Shown here: one piece after another, positions 57,464 through 64,000 of the stretch
How the letters are laid out: the number at the start of each line of letters is the position of its first letter
Numbering within the stretch: position 1 is the first letter of the stretch
Source: Schlegelella_A sp038318385
Lineage (GTDB): Bacteria > Pseudomonadota > Gammaproteobacteria > Burkholderiales > Burkholderiaceae_C
NCBI GenBank assembly: GCA_038318385.1
Contig: JBBQCD010000017.1
Coordinates: 1-64,000 of the forward strand
Direction: 5' to 3'
DNA length: 64,000 nt
Notes under the pieces: generated by a model
Told to the model about the DNA's origin: nothing
The model's database searches: none
What the model saw: the letters and a program-made list of their open reading frames with translations, nothing else
Position numbers and translations under genes: made by a program

Positions 57464-58552
57464 TCAGGCCTGCTGCGCCATGCGCCAGCCCATCTCGGCC
57501 AGGGGTCTTGCGCCGGCGGCCGATGCCTTGGCCTGCGCGCTCGAGGCGGTTCCCGCCTCGACCCGCTTGGCAATGCCCTGCAGGATGCCGGCAATGCGGA
57601 ACAGGTTGTAGGCGAGGTAGAAGTTCCAGTCGGCCATCACCGCGTCGGGGTCCGGCCGCCCGGTGCGTTCGCAGTAGCGGCGCACGTACTCGCGCTCGGT
57701 CGGAATGCCGAGCGCCGCATGGTCGAGGCCGCCGATGCCGCGGGCGGCGTGCGAGGTGCCCGGCACGATGTGCCACGACATGCAGTGGTAGCTGAAGTCG
57801 GCGAGGGGATGGCCGATCGTCGAAAGTTCCCAGTCGAGGACCGCAGCAATGCGCGGCTCGTCGGCGTCGAAGACGAGGTTGTCGAGCCGGTAGTCGCCGT
57901 GGACGATCGCGACCTGGCTCTCGTCGCGCGCGCTCGCCGGGATGTGCGCCGGCAGCCATTCGATCAGCCGGTCCATCGCCTCGATCGGCTGCGTGATCGA
58001 GGCCTGGTACTGGCGCGTCCAGCGACCGATCTGGCGCTCGAAGTAGTTGCCCGGCTTGCCGTAGGCTGCGAGCCCGACCGCTTCGACATCCACCGTGTGC
58101 AGCGCGGCGATGACGCGGTTCATCTCGTCGTAGATCCGGCTCCTTTGGGGAGCCTCGAGGGCTGGCAGCGACTGGTCCCAGAGGACTCGGCCGTCGACGT
58201 ACTCCATGACGAAGAAGGCTCGCCCGATGACGCCCTCGTCCTCGCACAGCAGGTGCATGCGGGGCACCGGAACCGCGGTGGAGTGGAGGGCGCGCATGAC
58301 CGTGAATTCGCGGTCGATCGCATGCGCCGACTGCAGGAGTTTGGCCGCCGGGCCTGGCTTGGAGCGCATCACGTAGGCCTTGCCCGGCGTCAGCAACTTG
58401 TAGGTCGGATTCGACTGACCGCCCTTGAACTGCTCGACCGTCAGGGGGCCGGCAAAGCCCTCGAGGTGCTGCTCCAGATGACGCTGCAGTGCCGCGGTAT
58501 CGAAGGCGTGCTGCTCGGCGACTGGCTTGGTTCCGGTGTTCGGTTCGATCAT
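57464..58552 (-). CDS. Phosphotransferase family protein (ACAD10/11-like kinase)
   Basis: This 362-residue aminoglycoside-phosphotransferase-fold protein has LTVEQFKGGQSNPTYKLLTP, the ATP-binding YVMRSKPGPAAKLLQSAHAI, the catalytic loop VAIVHGDYRLDNLVFDADE and the metal site VLDWELSTIGHPLADFSYH. The close match in layout to the kinase domain of ACAD10/11 and the following acyl-CoA dehydrogenase suggest phosphorylation of a 4-hydroxy-acyl-CoA. It is not a drug-resistance gene. The start is the ATG at 58552. Confidence 0.92.
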   Translation of the reverse strand: MIEPNTGTKPVAEQHAFDTAALQRHLEQHLEGFAGPLTVEQFKGGQSNPTYKLLTPGKAYVMRSKPGPAAKLLQSAHAIDREFTVMRALHSTAVPVPRMHLLCEDEGVIGRAFFVMEYVDGRVLWDQSLPALEAPQRSRIYDEMNRVIAALHTVDVEAVGLAAYGKPGNYFERQIGRWTRQYQASITQPIEAMDRLIEWLPAHIPASARDESQVAIVHGDYRLDNLVFDADEPRIAAVLDWELSTIGHPLADFSYHCMSWHIVPGTSHAARGIGGLDHAALGIPTEREYVRRYCERTGRPDPDAVMADWNFYLAYNLFRIAGILQGIAKRVEAGTASSAQAKASAAGARPLAEMGWRMAQQA

Positions 58553-58592
58553 GGTCGGGGCCGGTTGAAGGAGATTGCGCGGAACGGGCGGG

Positions 58593-59297
58593 TCAGCGAT
58601 CGGCGATCGCCAGCAGCTTGTCGCGCGACAGCACGACGAGCCGGGTCGGCTCGATGCGCACCGCCCCGTCGCGCTCGAAGCCCTTGAGTTCCTGGTTGAC
58701 ACGCTGGCGCGAGGCACCGAGCAGCTGGGCCAGATCCTCCTGGGCGAGTTGCAGGCCGATGCGGATTTCCTCGCCGTGAGCGACGCCGTAGCTGCGCGCG
58801 AGCAGCAGGATCTGCTTGGCCAGCCGCGAGCCGAGGGGCAGGGTGTTGAGATCCTGGACCGTGTCGAAGAGCAATCGCAGGCGCCGGCAGTTCAGGCGCA
58901 GCAGCGCATCGTAGAGCTCGACGTGCAGCGACAGCAGTTCCCGGAAATCGGCCTTGCGCACGACCAGCAGCGTCGTTTCGCCATGGGCGTTGGCGTCGTG
59001 GGTGCGCGGCAGTCCGTCGAAGAGCGCGATGTCGCCGAACCACGTTCCGGGTTCCACGTAGGTCAGCGTGATCTGCTTGCCGGCGAGCGAGACCGAGCTC
59101 ACGCGGACTGCGCCCTTGGCCACGCCGCACCACTCGTCGGCCGTGGCACCCCGGGCCGAGAGGACCGCGCCGTCGGCAATGCGCCGCACCACCGACCGCT
59201 CGAGGATCGCCGTGCGCAGCGGCGGTGTGAGCCTTGAGAACCACGAGCCTGCCTCGATGTTCGATCGTTCGGCGATTGTAAGAAGCGCGCTGCTCAT
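58593..59297 (-). CDS. Crp/Fnr-family transcriptional regulator
   Basis: This 234-residue regulator has a cyclic-nucleotide-binding-like fold (RIADGAVLSARGATADEWCG, EPGTWFGDIALFDGLPRTHD) and a C-terminal winged helix with LQLAQEDLAQLLGASRQRVNQELKGFERDG. The recognition helix ASRQRVNQ is unlike the Fnr ETVSR helix, so it should not read the Fnr sites in the window. Neighbouring acyl-CoA genes are possible targets. The start is the ATG at 59297. Confidence 0.9.
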   Translation of the reverse strand: MSSALLTIAERSNIEAGSWFSRLTPPLRTAILERSVVRRIADGAVLSARGATADEWCGVAKGAVRVSSVSLAGKQITLTYVEPGTWFGDIALFDGLPRTHDANAHGETTLLVVRKADFRELLSLHVELYDALLRLNCRRLRLLFDTVQDLNTLPLGSRLAKQILLLARSYGVAHGEEIRIGLQLAQEDLAQLLGASRQRVNQELKGFERDGAVRIEPTRLVVLSRDKLLAIADR

Positions 59298-59346
59298 GCT
59301 CGAGTCGCTGGGGTGACAAGCCGGGCAGCGCGCGGCAGCCGGTGCG

Positions 59347-60126
59347 TCATTCGAAACGCGGGGCGCGCTTGTCGAGGAAGGCCCGAAGACCCTCCGCGCC
59401 ATTGGCGTGGAAGAGGTTGTCGACGAAGTGGTCGCGTTCCGCGGCCAGTTGCTGGTGCAAGGTCCGTTGCGAGGCTTGCTGCACCAGCTCCTTGGCGCTG
59501 GCGAGGGCGTTCGGAGCCATCGCCGCCAGGCGAGCGGCGAGTTGCAACGCCTCGCTGGTGGCTTGCCCCGGCGGCACCATCCAGCCGATGACGCCGGCGG
59601 CGTGCAGCGGCGCCGCTGTCATCGGCTCGGCCAACCAGATCATGCGCTGCGCCAGGGCACGTGGCAGAGACTGCACCAGATGCCAGCTCGATCCAGCGTC
59701 GGGCGAGAGCCCCAGGCGACCATAGGAGAGCGTGAACTGCGCATCCTCGGCGGCGACGATCAGGTCGCACGCCAGGGCCAGGGCGAAGCCCGCGCCGGCC
59801 GCCGCCCCTTCGACCGCGGCGATCACCGGCTTCGGGAAGACCCTCAGGGCCTCGACGAACTGGTGGACGTGCTCGAGCATCTCGCGCTGCGCCGTGCGCC
59901 CCTGGTCGCGCCGCTCGGCCAGACCCTGGACGTTGCCGCCGGCGCAGAAATGCGTTCCGGCGCCCCGCAGGATCACCGCACGCACCTGCACATCGGACTC
60001 GGCCACGCCGAGTGCCTCGATGCCCGCCGACAGCACTTGCGCCGACAAGGTGTTGCGCGTCGCGGGGTCGCTCAGCGTCAGCAGCAGCACCGCGCCGTCG
60101 CGTTCGGTCAGCAGTTCCGAAGGCAT
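59347..60126 (-). CDS. Enoyl-CoA hydratase/isomerase family protein
   Basis: This 259-residue crotonase-fold enzyme has the oxyanion-hole segments VILRGAGTHFCAGGNVQGLA and VEGAAAGAGFALALACDLIV, followed by FTLSYGRLGLSPDAGSSWHL, where catalytic residues lie. It hydrates or isomerises 2-enoyl-CoA in fatty or aromatic acid breakdown. I chose MPSELLTERDG at 60126; the frame is open to 60144. Confidence 0.93.
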   Translation of the reverse strand: MPSELLTERDGAVLLLTLSDPATRNTLSAQVLSAGIEALGVAESDVQVRAVILRGAGTHFCAGGNVQGLAERRDQGRTAQREMLEHVHQFVEALRVFPKPVIAAVEGAAAGAGFALALACDLIVAAEDAQFTLSYGRLGLSPDAGSSWHLVQSLPRALAQRMIWLAEPMTAAPLHAAGVIGWMVPPGQATSEALQLAARLAAMAPNALASAKELVQQASQRTLHQQLAAERDHFVDNLFHANGAEGLRAFLDKRAPRFE

Positions 60127-60285
60127 GCAATTGAACCGCTGCAACGGTTCTTTTCGAGCGACCGGGAAAGGCTGGGCTTCATTCGAGGAATTGTGTCACG
60201 CGACGGGCAGTCTCCAGGCCGCAATTCGAGTCATTTCACGAGTGAGCGCATGCTAGATTTCCCTCGTACCTCCGATCCCATCAGA

Positions 60286-62262
60286 ATGCGCAGAGCCCTG
60301 ACCCTCGTTTCCATCGGCGCCGCCGTCTGGCTCGCGGTTCCAACCGCCCAGGCCATCGGTTTCGGCCGGATCGGCAATCCGACACTGCTCGGCCAGCCGC
60401 TCGACTTCTCCGCGATCGTCCGCCTCGACAACGACGAGGCGCTCGAGCATCGATGCGTGTCGGCCGAAGTCCTGTCCGGCGAGAACCGCGTGGGCGCCGA
60501 CCAGGTGCGGGTGGAACTGCGCCGCGGCACCGATGCCAGCGAGCGCATCGTTCGCGTCACCACGCGACACATGATCGACGAGCCGGTGGTCACCGTCGTC
60601 GTCACCGTCGGCTGCACGTCGCGAGTGACGCGCAGGTTCGTGGCTTTCCTCGATCCTCCGGTGCTCAACCTGGCGCGTGCCTCCGAAGAGCCGCTGCGCA
60701 CGGACGATCCGGTGCGTGTCGACTCCCAGGTCGCGCCGCTGCTGGCGCTCGTCCAGTCCGCCCCCCCGGGCCAGGCATCGCCCGCAACGTCAGGCCCGCG
60801 TTCCGCGGCGACGCGAACGCGTTCCCGGCCGCGCGCCGCGCCGTCGCAGCGGGTCGCCCAGGCAGGACCGCACGAGACGACGCTCGACGCGCCGCGCCGC
60901 CCCCCCCGGCGGATCGCGTCAGCATCCGGCACCGTGGCGCGCGCCCGCAGCCCGGGTCCGCGTCTGCAGCTCGAGGCGGCCGCGCCCGTCGTCGCACGTG
61001 CCCCCGAGCGGGCGGCGAGTGCGGTCGACCTCAAGGTGGCTGCAGCCACGTCCAGCACCGACAAGGCGATCGCTCCCGTCAGCGCTGCCGACGCCGAGAG
61101 CCGTGTCCTGCAGGAAGCCCTCGCACTGGAGCGCGCGCGGATCCAGGCTCTGGAGACCGGGCTCGCGCACCTGCGGACCGAGGGCGAGGCGACGCGGCGC
61201 GCCATGACCGAACTGCAGGGCCGGCTGCGCCAGGCGGAGTCCGAGCGCTATGCGAACCCGCTCGTCTATGCGCTCGGCGCCCTCTGTGCGCTGCTGGCGG
61301 TCGCGGCCTGGTTCGCCCGGCGTCAAGGTCCGCGCCGCGGCAACGCGCGCTGGTGGGATCTCACCCAGTTGCCCGCGGTCGAACCGGCTGCAGCCGCGCC
61401 CGCGGTCGATGTCGCGCCCGAACCGGAGACCGCGAACGACACGCCCTGGGTCTACAAGCCGGCGCGCCTCTCGCCGGCCGATGCCGACCGAGAGGGCCCG
61501 GCGTCGTCGATCGGCGGTCTGGAAGTCACCACCGTGATCGACCACGCCCTGCTGGCACGGATGACCCAGCAGCAACCTGCGGCCAACGGCCCGCTCGACC
61601 TCGACATCGATCAGGCGCCACGCGCACTGTCGGTCGACGGCCTGATCGATCTGGAGCAGCAGGTCGAATTCTTCGCGCTGCTCGGCAAGGACGACGAGGC
61701 GGTCGACATACTTTCGCGAGCCACGCGTGACGACGACAACGCCAGCCCGCTGGTCTACTTCGAGTTGATGAAAGTCCATCGGGGACGGGGTGAGGAGGCA
61801 GCGTTCGCTCGCGTCGGCGAAGCCTTCCACCAGCGCTTCGGAGCGGTCGCCCCCGCATGGGATGAGTTCCTCGAGACCACGCGGTCCCTCGAACAGCAGC
61901 CCCGGTTCTTCGGACGGCTTCAGGCCGCCTGGTCTCGCCCCGAGGATGCGATGGCGCTGATCGAGACGGCGCTGTTCCGGCGCGAGCCTGCCGACGAGAT
62001 GCCCGACCTGGCCATGTGCCGCCAGCTCGTGTTGCTCTACAGCACGGCCCGCGACCTTGCGGAGCACGCGGCGGCCGGGGATGACGGCGGCGTCGACTTC
62101 CTGCTGCCGATCGAAGAGGCCACCGAGGACTCGATGGCAACGATCGGCACACCGTCGCATTTCGCCGCGCTCTACACCCTGCCGACGCGACCCGCGCCGC
62201 TCGACCTCGACATCTCGATGCCGGCGGCGCTCGACGATTCAGAGCTGCGCAAGGCGGTCTAG
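60286..62262 (+). CDS. FimV/HubP-like membrane protein
   Basis: This 658-residue protein begins with a signal peptide (RRALTLVSIGAAVWLAVPTA), then FGRIGNPTLLGQPLDFSAIV, the N-terminal FimV-type domain. A Pro/Arg/Ala-rich linker follows, then a coiled coil with LALERARIQALETGLAHLR, one membrane helix (LVYALGALCALLAVAAWFA, about residue 330) and an acidic cytosolic region with TPR-like helices ending DLDISMPAALDDSELRKAV. Unlike full FimV, no LysM domain is obvious. FimV and HubP organise cell poles and type IV pili. A start at 60250 is also possible. Its last 24 bp overlap the convergent aminotransferase gene. Confidence 0.8.
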   Translation: MRRALTLVSIGAAVWLAVPTAQAIGFGRIGNPTLLGQPLDFSAIVRLDNDEALEHRCVSAEVLSGENRVGADQVRVELRRGTDASERIVRVTTRHMIDEPVVTVVVTVGCTSRVTRRFVAFLDPPVLNLARASEEPLRTDDPVRVDSQVAPLLALVQSAPPGQASPATSGPRSAATRTRSRPRAAPSQRVAQAGPHETTLDAPRRPPRRIASASGTVARARSPGPRLQLEAAAPVVARAPERAASAVDLKVAAATSSTDKAIAPVSAADAESRVLQEALALERARIQALETGLAHLRTEGEATRRAMTELQGRLRQAESERYANPLVYALGALCALLAVAAWFARRQGPRRGNARWWDLTQLPAVEPAAAAPAVDVAPEPETANDTPWVYKPARLSPADADREGPASSIGGLEVTTVIDHALLARMTQQQPAANGPLDLDIDQAPRALSVDGLIDLEQQVEFFALLGKDDEAVDILSRATRDDDNASPLVYFELMKVHRGRGEEAAFARVGEAFHQRFGAVAPAWDEFLETTRSLEQQPRFFGRLQAAWSRPEDAMALIETALFRREPADEMPDLAMCRQLVLLYSTARDLAEHAAAGDDGGVDFLLPIEEATEDSMATIGTPSHFAALYTLPTRPAPLDLDISMPAALDDSELRKAV

Positions 62263-63414
62263 CGCCAGCGCCAGGGTCTCGTCCTTCTTCGCGAAGCAGA
62301 AGCGCGCGATCCGCTGTTCCCGGCCGTCGGGATAGAACGCCGACAGCGGAATCGCCGCCACTCCCTTTTCCACCGTCAGCCAGCGGCAGAATTCCTCCTC
62401 CGATCGCTCGCTGACGGCGGAGTAGTCGACGCACTGGAAGAAGCTGCCCGCGCTCGGCATGGGCCGCAGTTTCGTGCGTTCCAGGCCGGCCCGGAACAGG
62501 TCGCGCTTCTTCTGGTAGAAGGCGGCGAGGGCGAGGTGGTGCGAGGGATCGGCCATGTACCGGGCCAGGCCGTGCTGCATCGGCGTGTTGACGGTGAACA
62601 CGTTGAACTGGTGCACCTTGCGGAACTCGGCGCTGAGCGCGGCCGGCGCTGCCGCGTAGCCGACCTTCCAGCCGGTGACCGAATAGGTCTTGCCGAAGCT
62701 CGAGATCACGACGCTGCGTGCGGCCAGCTCCGGGAAACGCGCCACGCTCTGGTGGGCGACACCGTCGTAGACCATGTGTTCGTAGACCTCGTCGCTGATG
62801 ACGATGACGTCGGTCGGTCGCAGCAGTTCGGCCAGGCGTTCCATGTGCTCGCGACTCCACACCGTCCCGCTCGGGTTGTGCGGCGAGTTGATGATGATCG
62901 CGCGGGTGCGGGGGTTGAGCGCGGTGGCGATGCGTTCGAAATCCGGCGCGAAGGTGCCGGCGACGAGCGGAACGTGCACGGCGACGCCGCCGGCCAGCTC
63001 GATGTTCGGGTCGTAGCTGTCGTAGCACGGGTCGAGCACGATCACTTCGTCACCCGGGTGGACGAGGGCCAGGATCGCCGAGAGGATCGCCTGGGTCGCT
63101 CCGGCGGTGATGGTGATCTCGGTGCCGGGGTCGTAGGAGTGGCCGTAGAGCGCCTCGATCTTCGCGGAAACCGCCTCGCGCAAGGGCAGCACCCCAGCCA
63201 TCGGCGGGTACTGGTTCAGGCCCTCGCGCATCGCCGCGGCGACCGCATCGACCAGGGTCGGATCGCATTCGAAATCCGGAAAGCCCTGGCCCAGGTTCAC
63301 CGCGTGGTGCTCGGTGGCGAGCGCCGACATCACGGTGAAGATCGTCGTGCCGACACGCGGCAATCGGGTGGCGGCGGGAGGGGTGCGCGGCAGGGGCTGG
63401 TTCATCGGCGTCAT
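62239..63414 (-). CDS. Pyridoxal-phosphate-dependent methionine aminotransferase-like protein (YbdL type)
   Basis: This 391-residue class I aminotransferase has FTVMSALATEHHAVNLGQGF, NQYPPMAGVLPLREAVSAKI, the Asn/Pro loop IIINSPHNPSGTVWS and the PLP-lysine region SSFGKTYSVTGWKVGYAAA (Lys in GKTYSVTGWK). The sequence fits the YbdL/methionine aminotransferase group better than aspartate aminotransferases. It lies 10 bp after the cysB-like gene. Confidence 0.9.
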   Translation of the reverse strand: MTPMNQPLPRTPPAATRLPRVGTTIFTVMSALATEHHAVNLGQGFPDFECDPTLVDAVAAAMREGLNQYPPMAGVLPLREAVSAKIEALYGHSYDPGTEITITAGATQAILSAILALVHPGDEVIVLDPCYDSYDPNIELAGGVAVHVPLVAGTFAPDFERIATALNPRTRAIIINSPHNPSGTVWSREHMERLAELLRPTDVIVISDEVYEHMVYDGVAHQSVARFPELAARSVVISSFGKTYSVTGWKVGYAAAPAALSAEFRKVHQFNVFTVNTPMQHGLARYMADPSHHLALAAFYQKKRDLFRAGLERTKLRPMPSAGSFFQCVDYSAVSERSEEEFCRWLTVEKGVAAIPLSAFYPDGREQRIARFCFAKKDETLALALDRLAQL

Positions 63415-63424
63415 GGCTGCGGGT

Positions 63425-64000
63425 TCAGAGCTGGTAGTCCTGCGGGTCGCCCTCCATCGCCCGCGTGACGAGCGCGCGGCTCAAGCGCTCGGACGTCATC
63501 TCGGCGAAGGCGTAGACGAAATTGCGAAGGTAGGCGCCACGCTTGAAGGCGATGCGCGTGACGTTCTGGCCGAACAGGTGGCCGACCGGACGCCAGACGA
63601 GCTCGCCGCCCGCGGGTTCTCCCCGGGCGGCCATCTCCGAGACGATGCCCACGCCCAGGCCGAGGCGCACATAGGTCTTGATGACGTCCGCATCGATGGC
63701 CTCGAGAACGATGTCGGGCTTGAGCTGGCGCGCCGCGAAAGCCTGGTCGACGCGGGTCCGGCCGCTGAAGGACGGGTGATAGGAAACCAGCGGATACATC
63801 GCCAGGTCCTCGAGCGCGATGCGCTCGAGCTGCGCCAGCGGGTGCGTGGCCGGCATCACCAGTGCGTGCTGCCATTCGTAGCACGGCAGTGTCACCAGGT
63901 CGCCAAAGCCGGCGAGCGACTCGGTGGCGAGGCCGATCTCGGCGACCTCCTCCATCACCATGCGTCCGACCTGGTCCGGCGAACCCTGGTGCAGGCTGAT
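63425..64000 (-). CDS. cysB: LysR-type regulator CysB (C-terminal part; 5' end outside window)
   Basis: The frame runs off the window edge, so only the effector-binding domain is present (191 codons). It reads ISLHQGSPDQVGRMVMEEVA at the edge, then FGDLVTLPCYEWQHALVMPA, YPLVSYHPSFSGRTRVDQAF, EAIDADVIKTYVRLGLGVGI and LFGQNVTRIAFKRGAYLRNF. These are the CysB/Cbl effector-domain elements that bind O-acetyl-serine or sulfate-related signals. The DNA-binding domain is not visible. The gene controls sulfur assimilation in relatives. Confidence 0.93.
   Translation of the reverse strand: MSLHQGSPDQVGRMVMEEVAEIGLATESLAGFGDLVTLPCYEWQHALVMPATHPLAQLERIALEDLAMYPLVSYHPSFSGRTRVDQAFAARQLKPDIVLEAIDADVIKTYVRLGLGVGIVSEMAARGEPAGGELVWRPVGHLFGQNVTRIAFKRGAYLRNFVYAFAEMTSERLSRALVTRAMEGDPQDYQL

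Noticed and set aside
59407..60285. A long upstream extension of the fimV-like frame
   Set aside because: It runs antisense through the enoyl-CoA hydratase gene and has composition typical of a shadow frame. The signal peptide at 60286 marks the real start.

Overview
The window is high-GC, densely packed chromosomal DNA from a betaproteobacterium, probably a facultatively denitrifying member of the Rhodocyclales or Burkholderiales. The short H-NS-like protein, the rpoD-dnaG pair, the ArgA-type N-acetylglutamate synthase, the long TrpS, CysB, and the coupling of narGHJI with a cbb3 oxidase all fit this. This is inference from gene families; no 16S gene is present. I see no insertion sequence, integrase, CRISPR array or replication origin.

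Layout. 1-13.6 kb is housekeeping: a partial lipoprotein, tRNA-Ile2(CAU), rpoD, dnaG, an H-NS-like gene, yggX, argA, hrpA, tRNA-Pro, tRNA-Arg and trpS. 13.7-43.3 kb is a micro-oxic/anaerobic energy island. It holds three universal stress proteins, a half-length ornithine-carbamoyltransferase-like pseudoenzyme, a cysteine-poor Fnr-family regulator, a two-component system and a hemerythrin. It also holds a nar operon (narK1-narK2-narGHJI-ppiase-small ORF-sirB2-small conserved gene) and a complete cbb3 oxidase cluster (ccoI-ccoS-ccoNOQP-ccoG-fixH-like-tauE/safE-like). 43.5-46.1 kb carries a tannase/feruloyl-esterase-like lipoprotein and a MarR regulator. 46.2-52.2 kb carries a three-gene set: a CHASE2 nucleotide cyclase, a FecR-TPR-outer-membrane-barrel fusion and an 87-residue Gly-rich protein ending in a two-cysteine tail. 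52.4-64 kb is mixed metabolism: an intradiol dioxygenase, a duplicated-domain periplasmic protein, PEBP, an HMCES-type peptidase, a GST, an acyl-CoA dehydrogenase with a phosphotransferase, a Crp-family regulator, an enoyl-CoA hydratase, a FimV-like protein, an aminotransferase and CysB.

How the island works together. At least five good TTGAy-N4-rTCAA type dyads and a few weaker ones lie upstream of the usp genes, the OTC-like/fnr pair, the hemerythrin gene, narK1 and ccoN. The ccoN site is centred 41.5 bp before a plausible start point. This suggests one Fnr/Anr-type regulon joining nitrate uptake and reduction, high-affinity oxygen respiration and stress proteins. The main anomaly is an in-frame TGA in narG, at a position where relatives should have tryptophan, in an operon that is otherwise intact. 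The most novel-looking material is the CHASE2/FecR-TPR-barrel/small-protein set and the Fnr-linked OTC pseudoenzyme.
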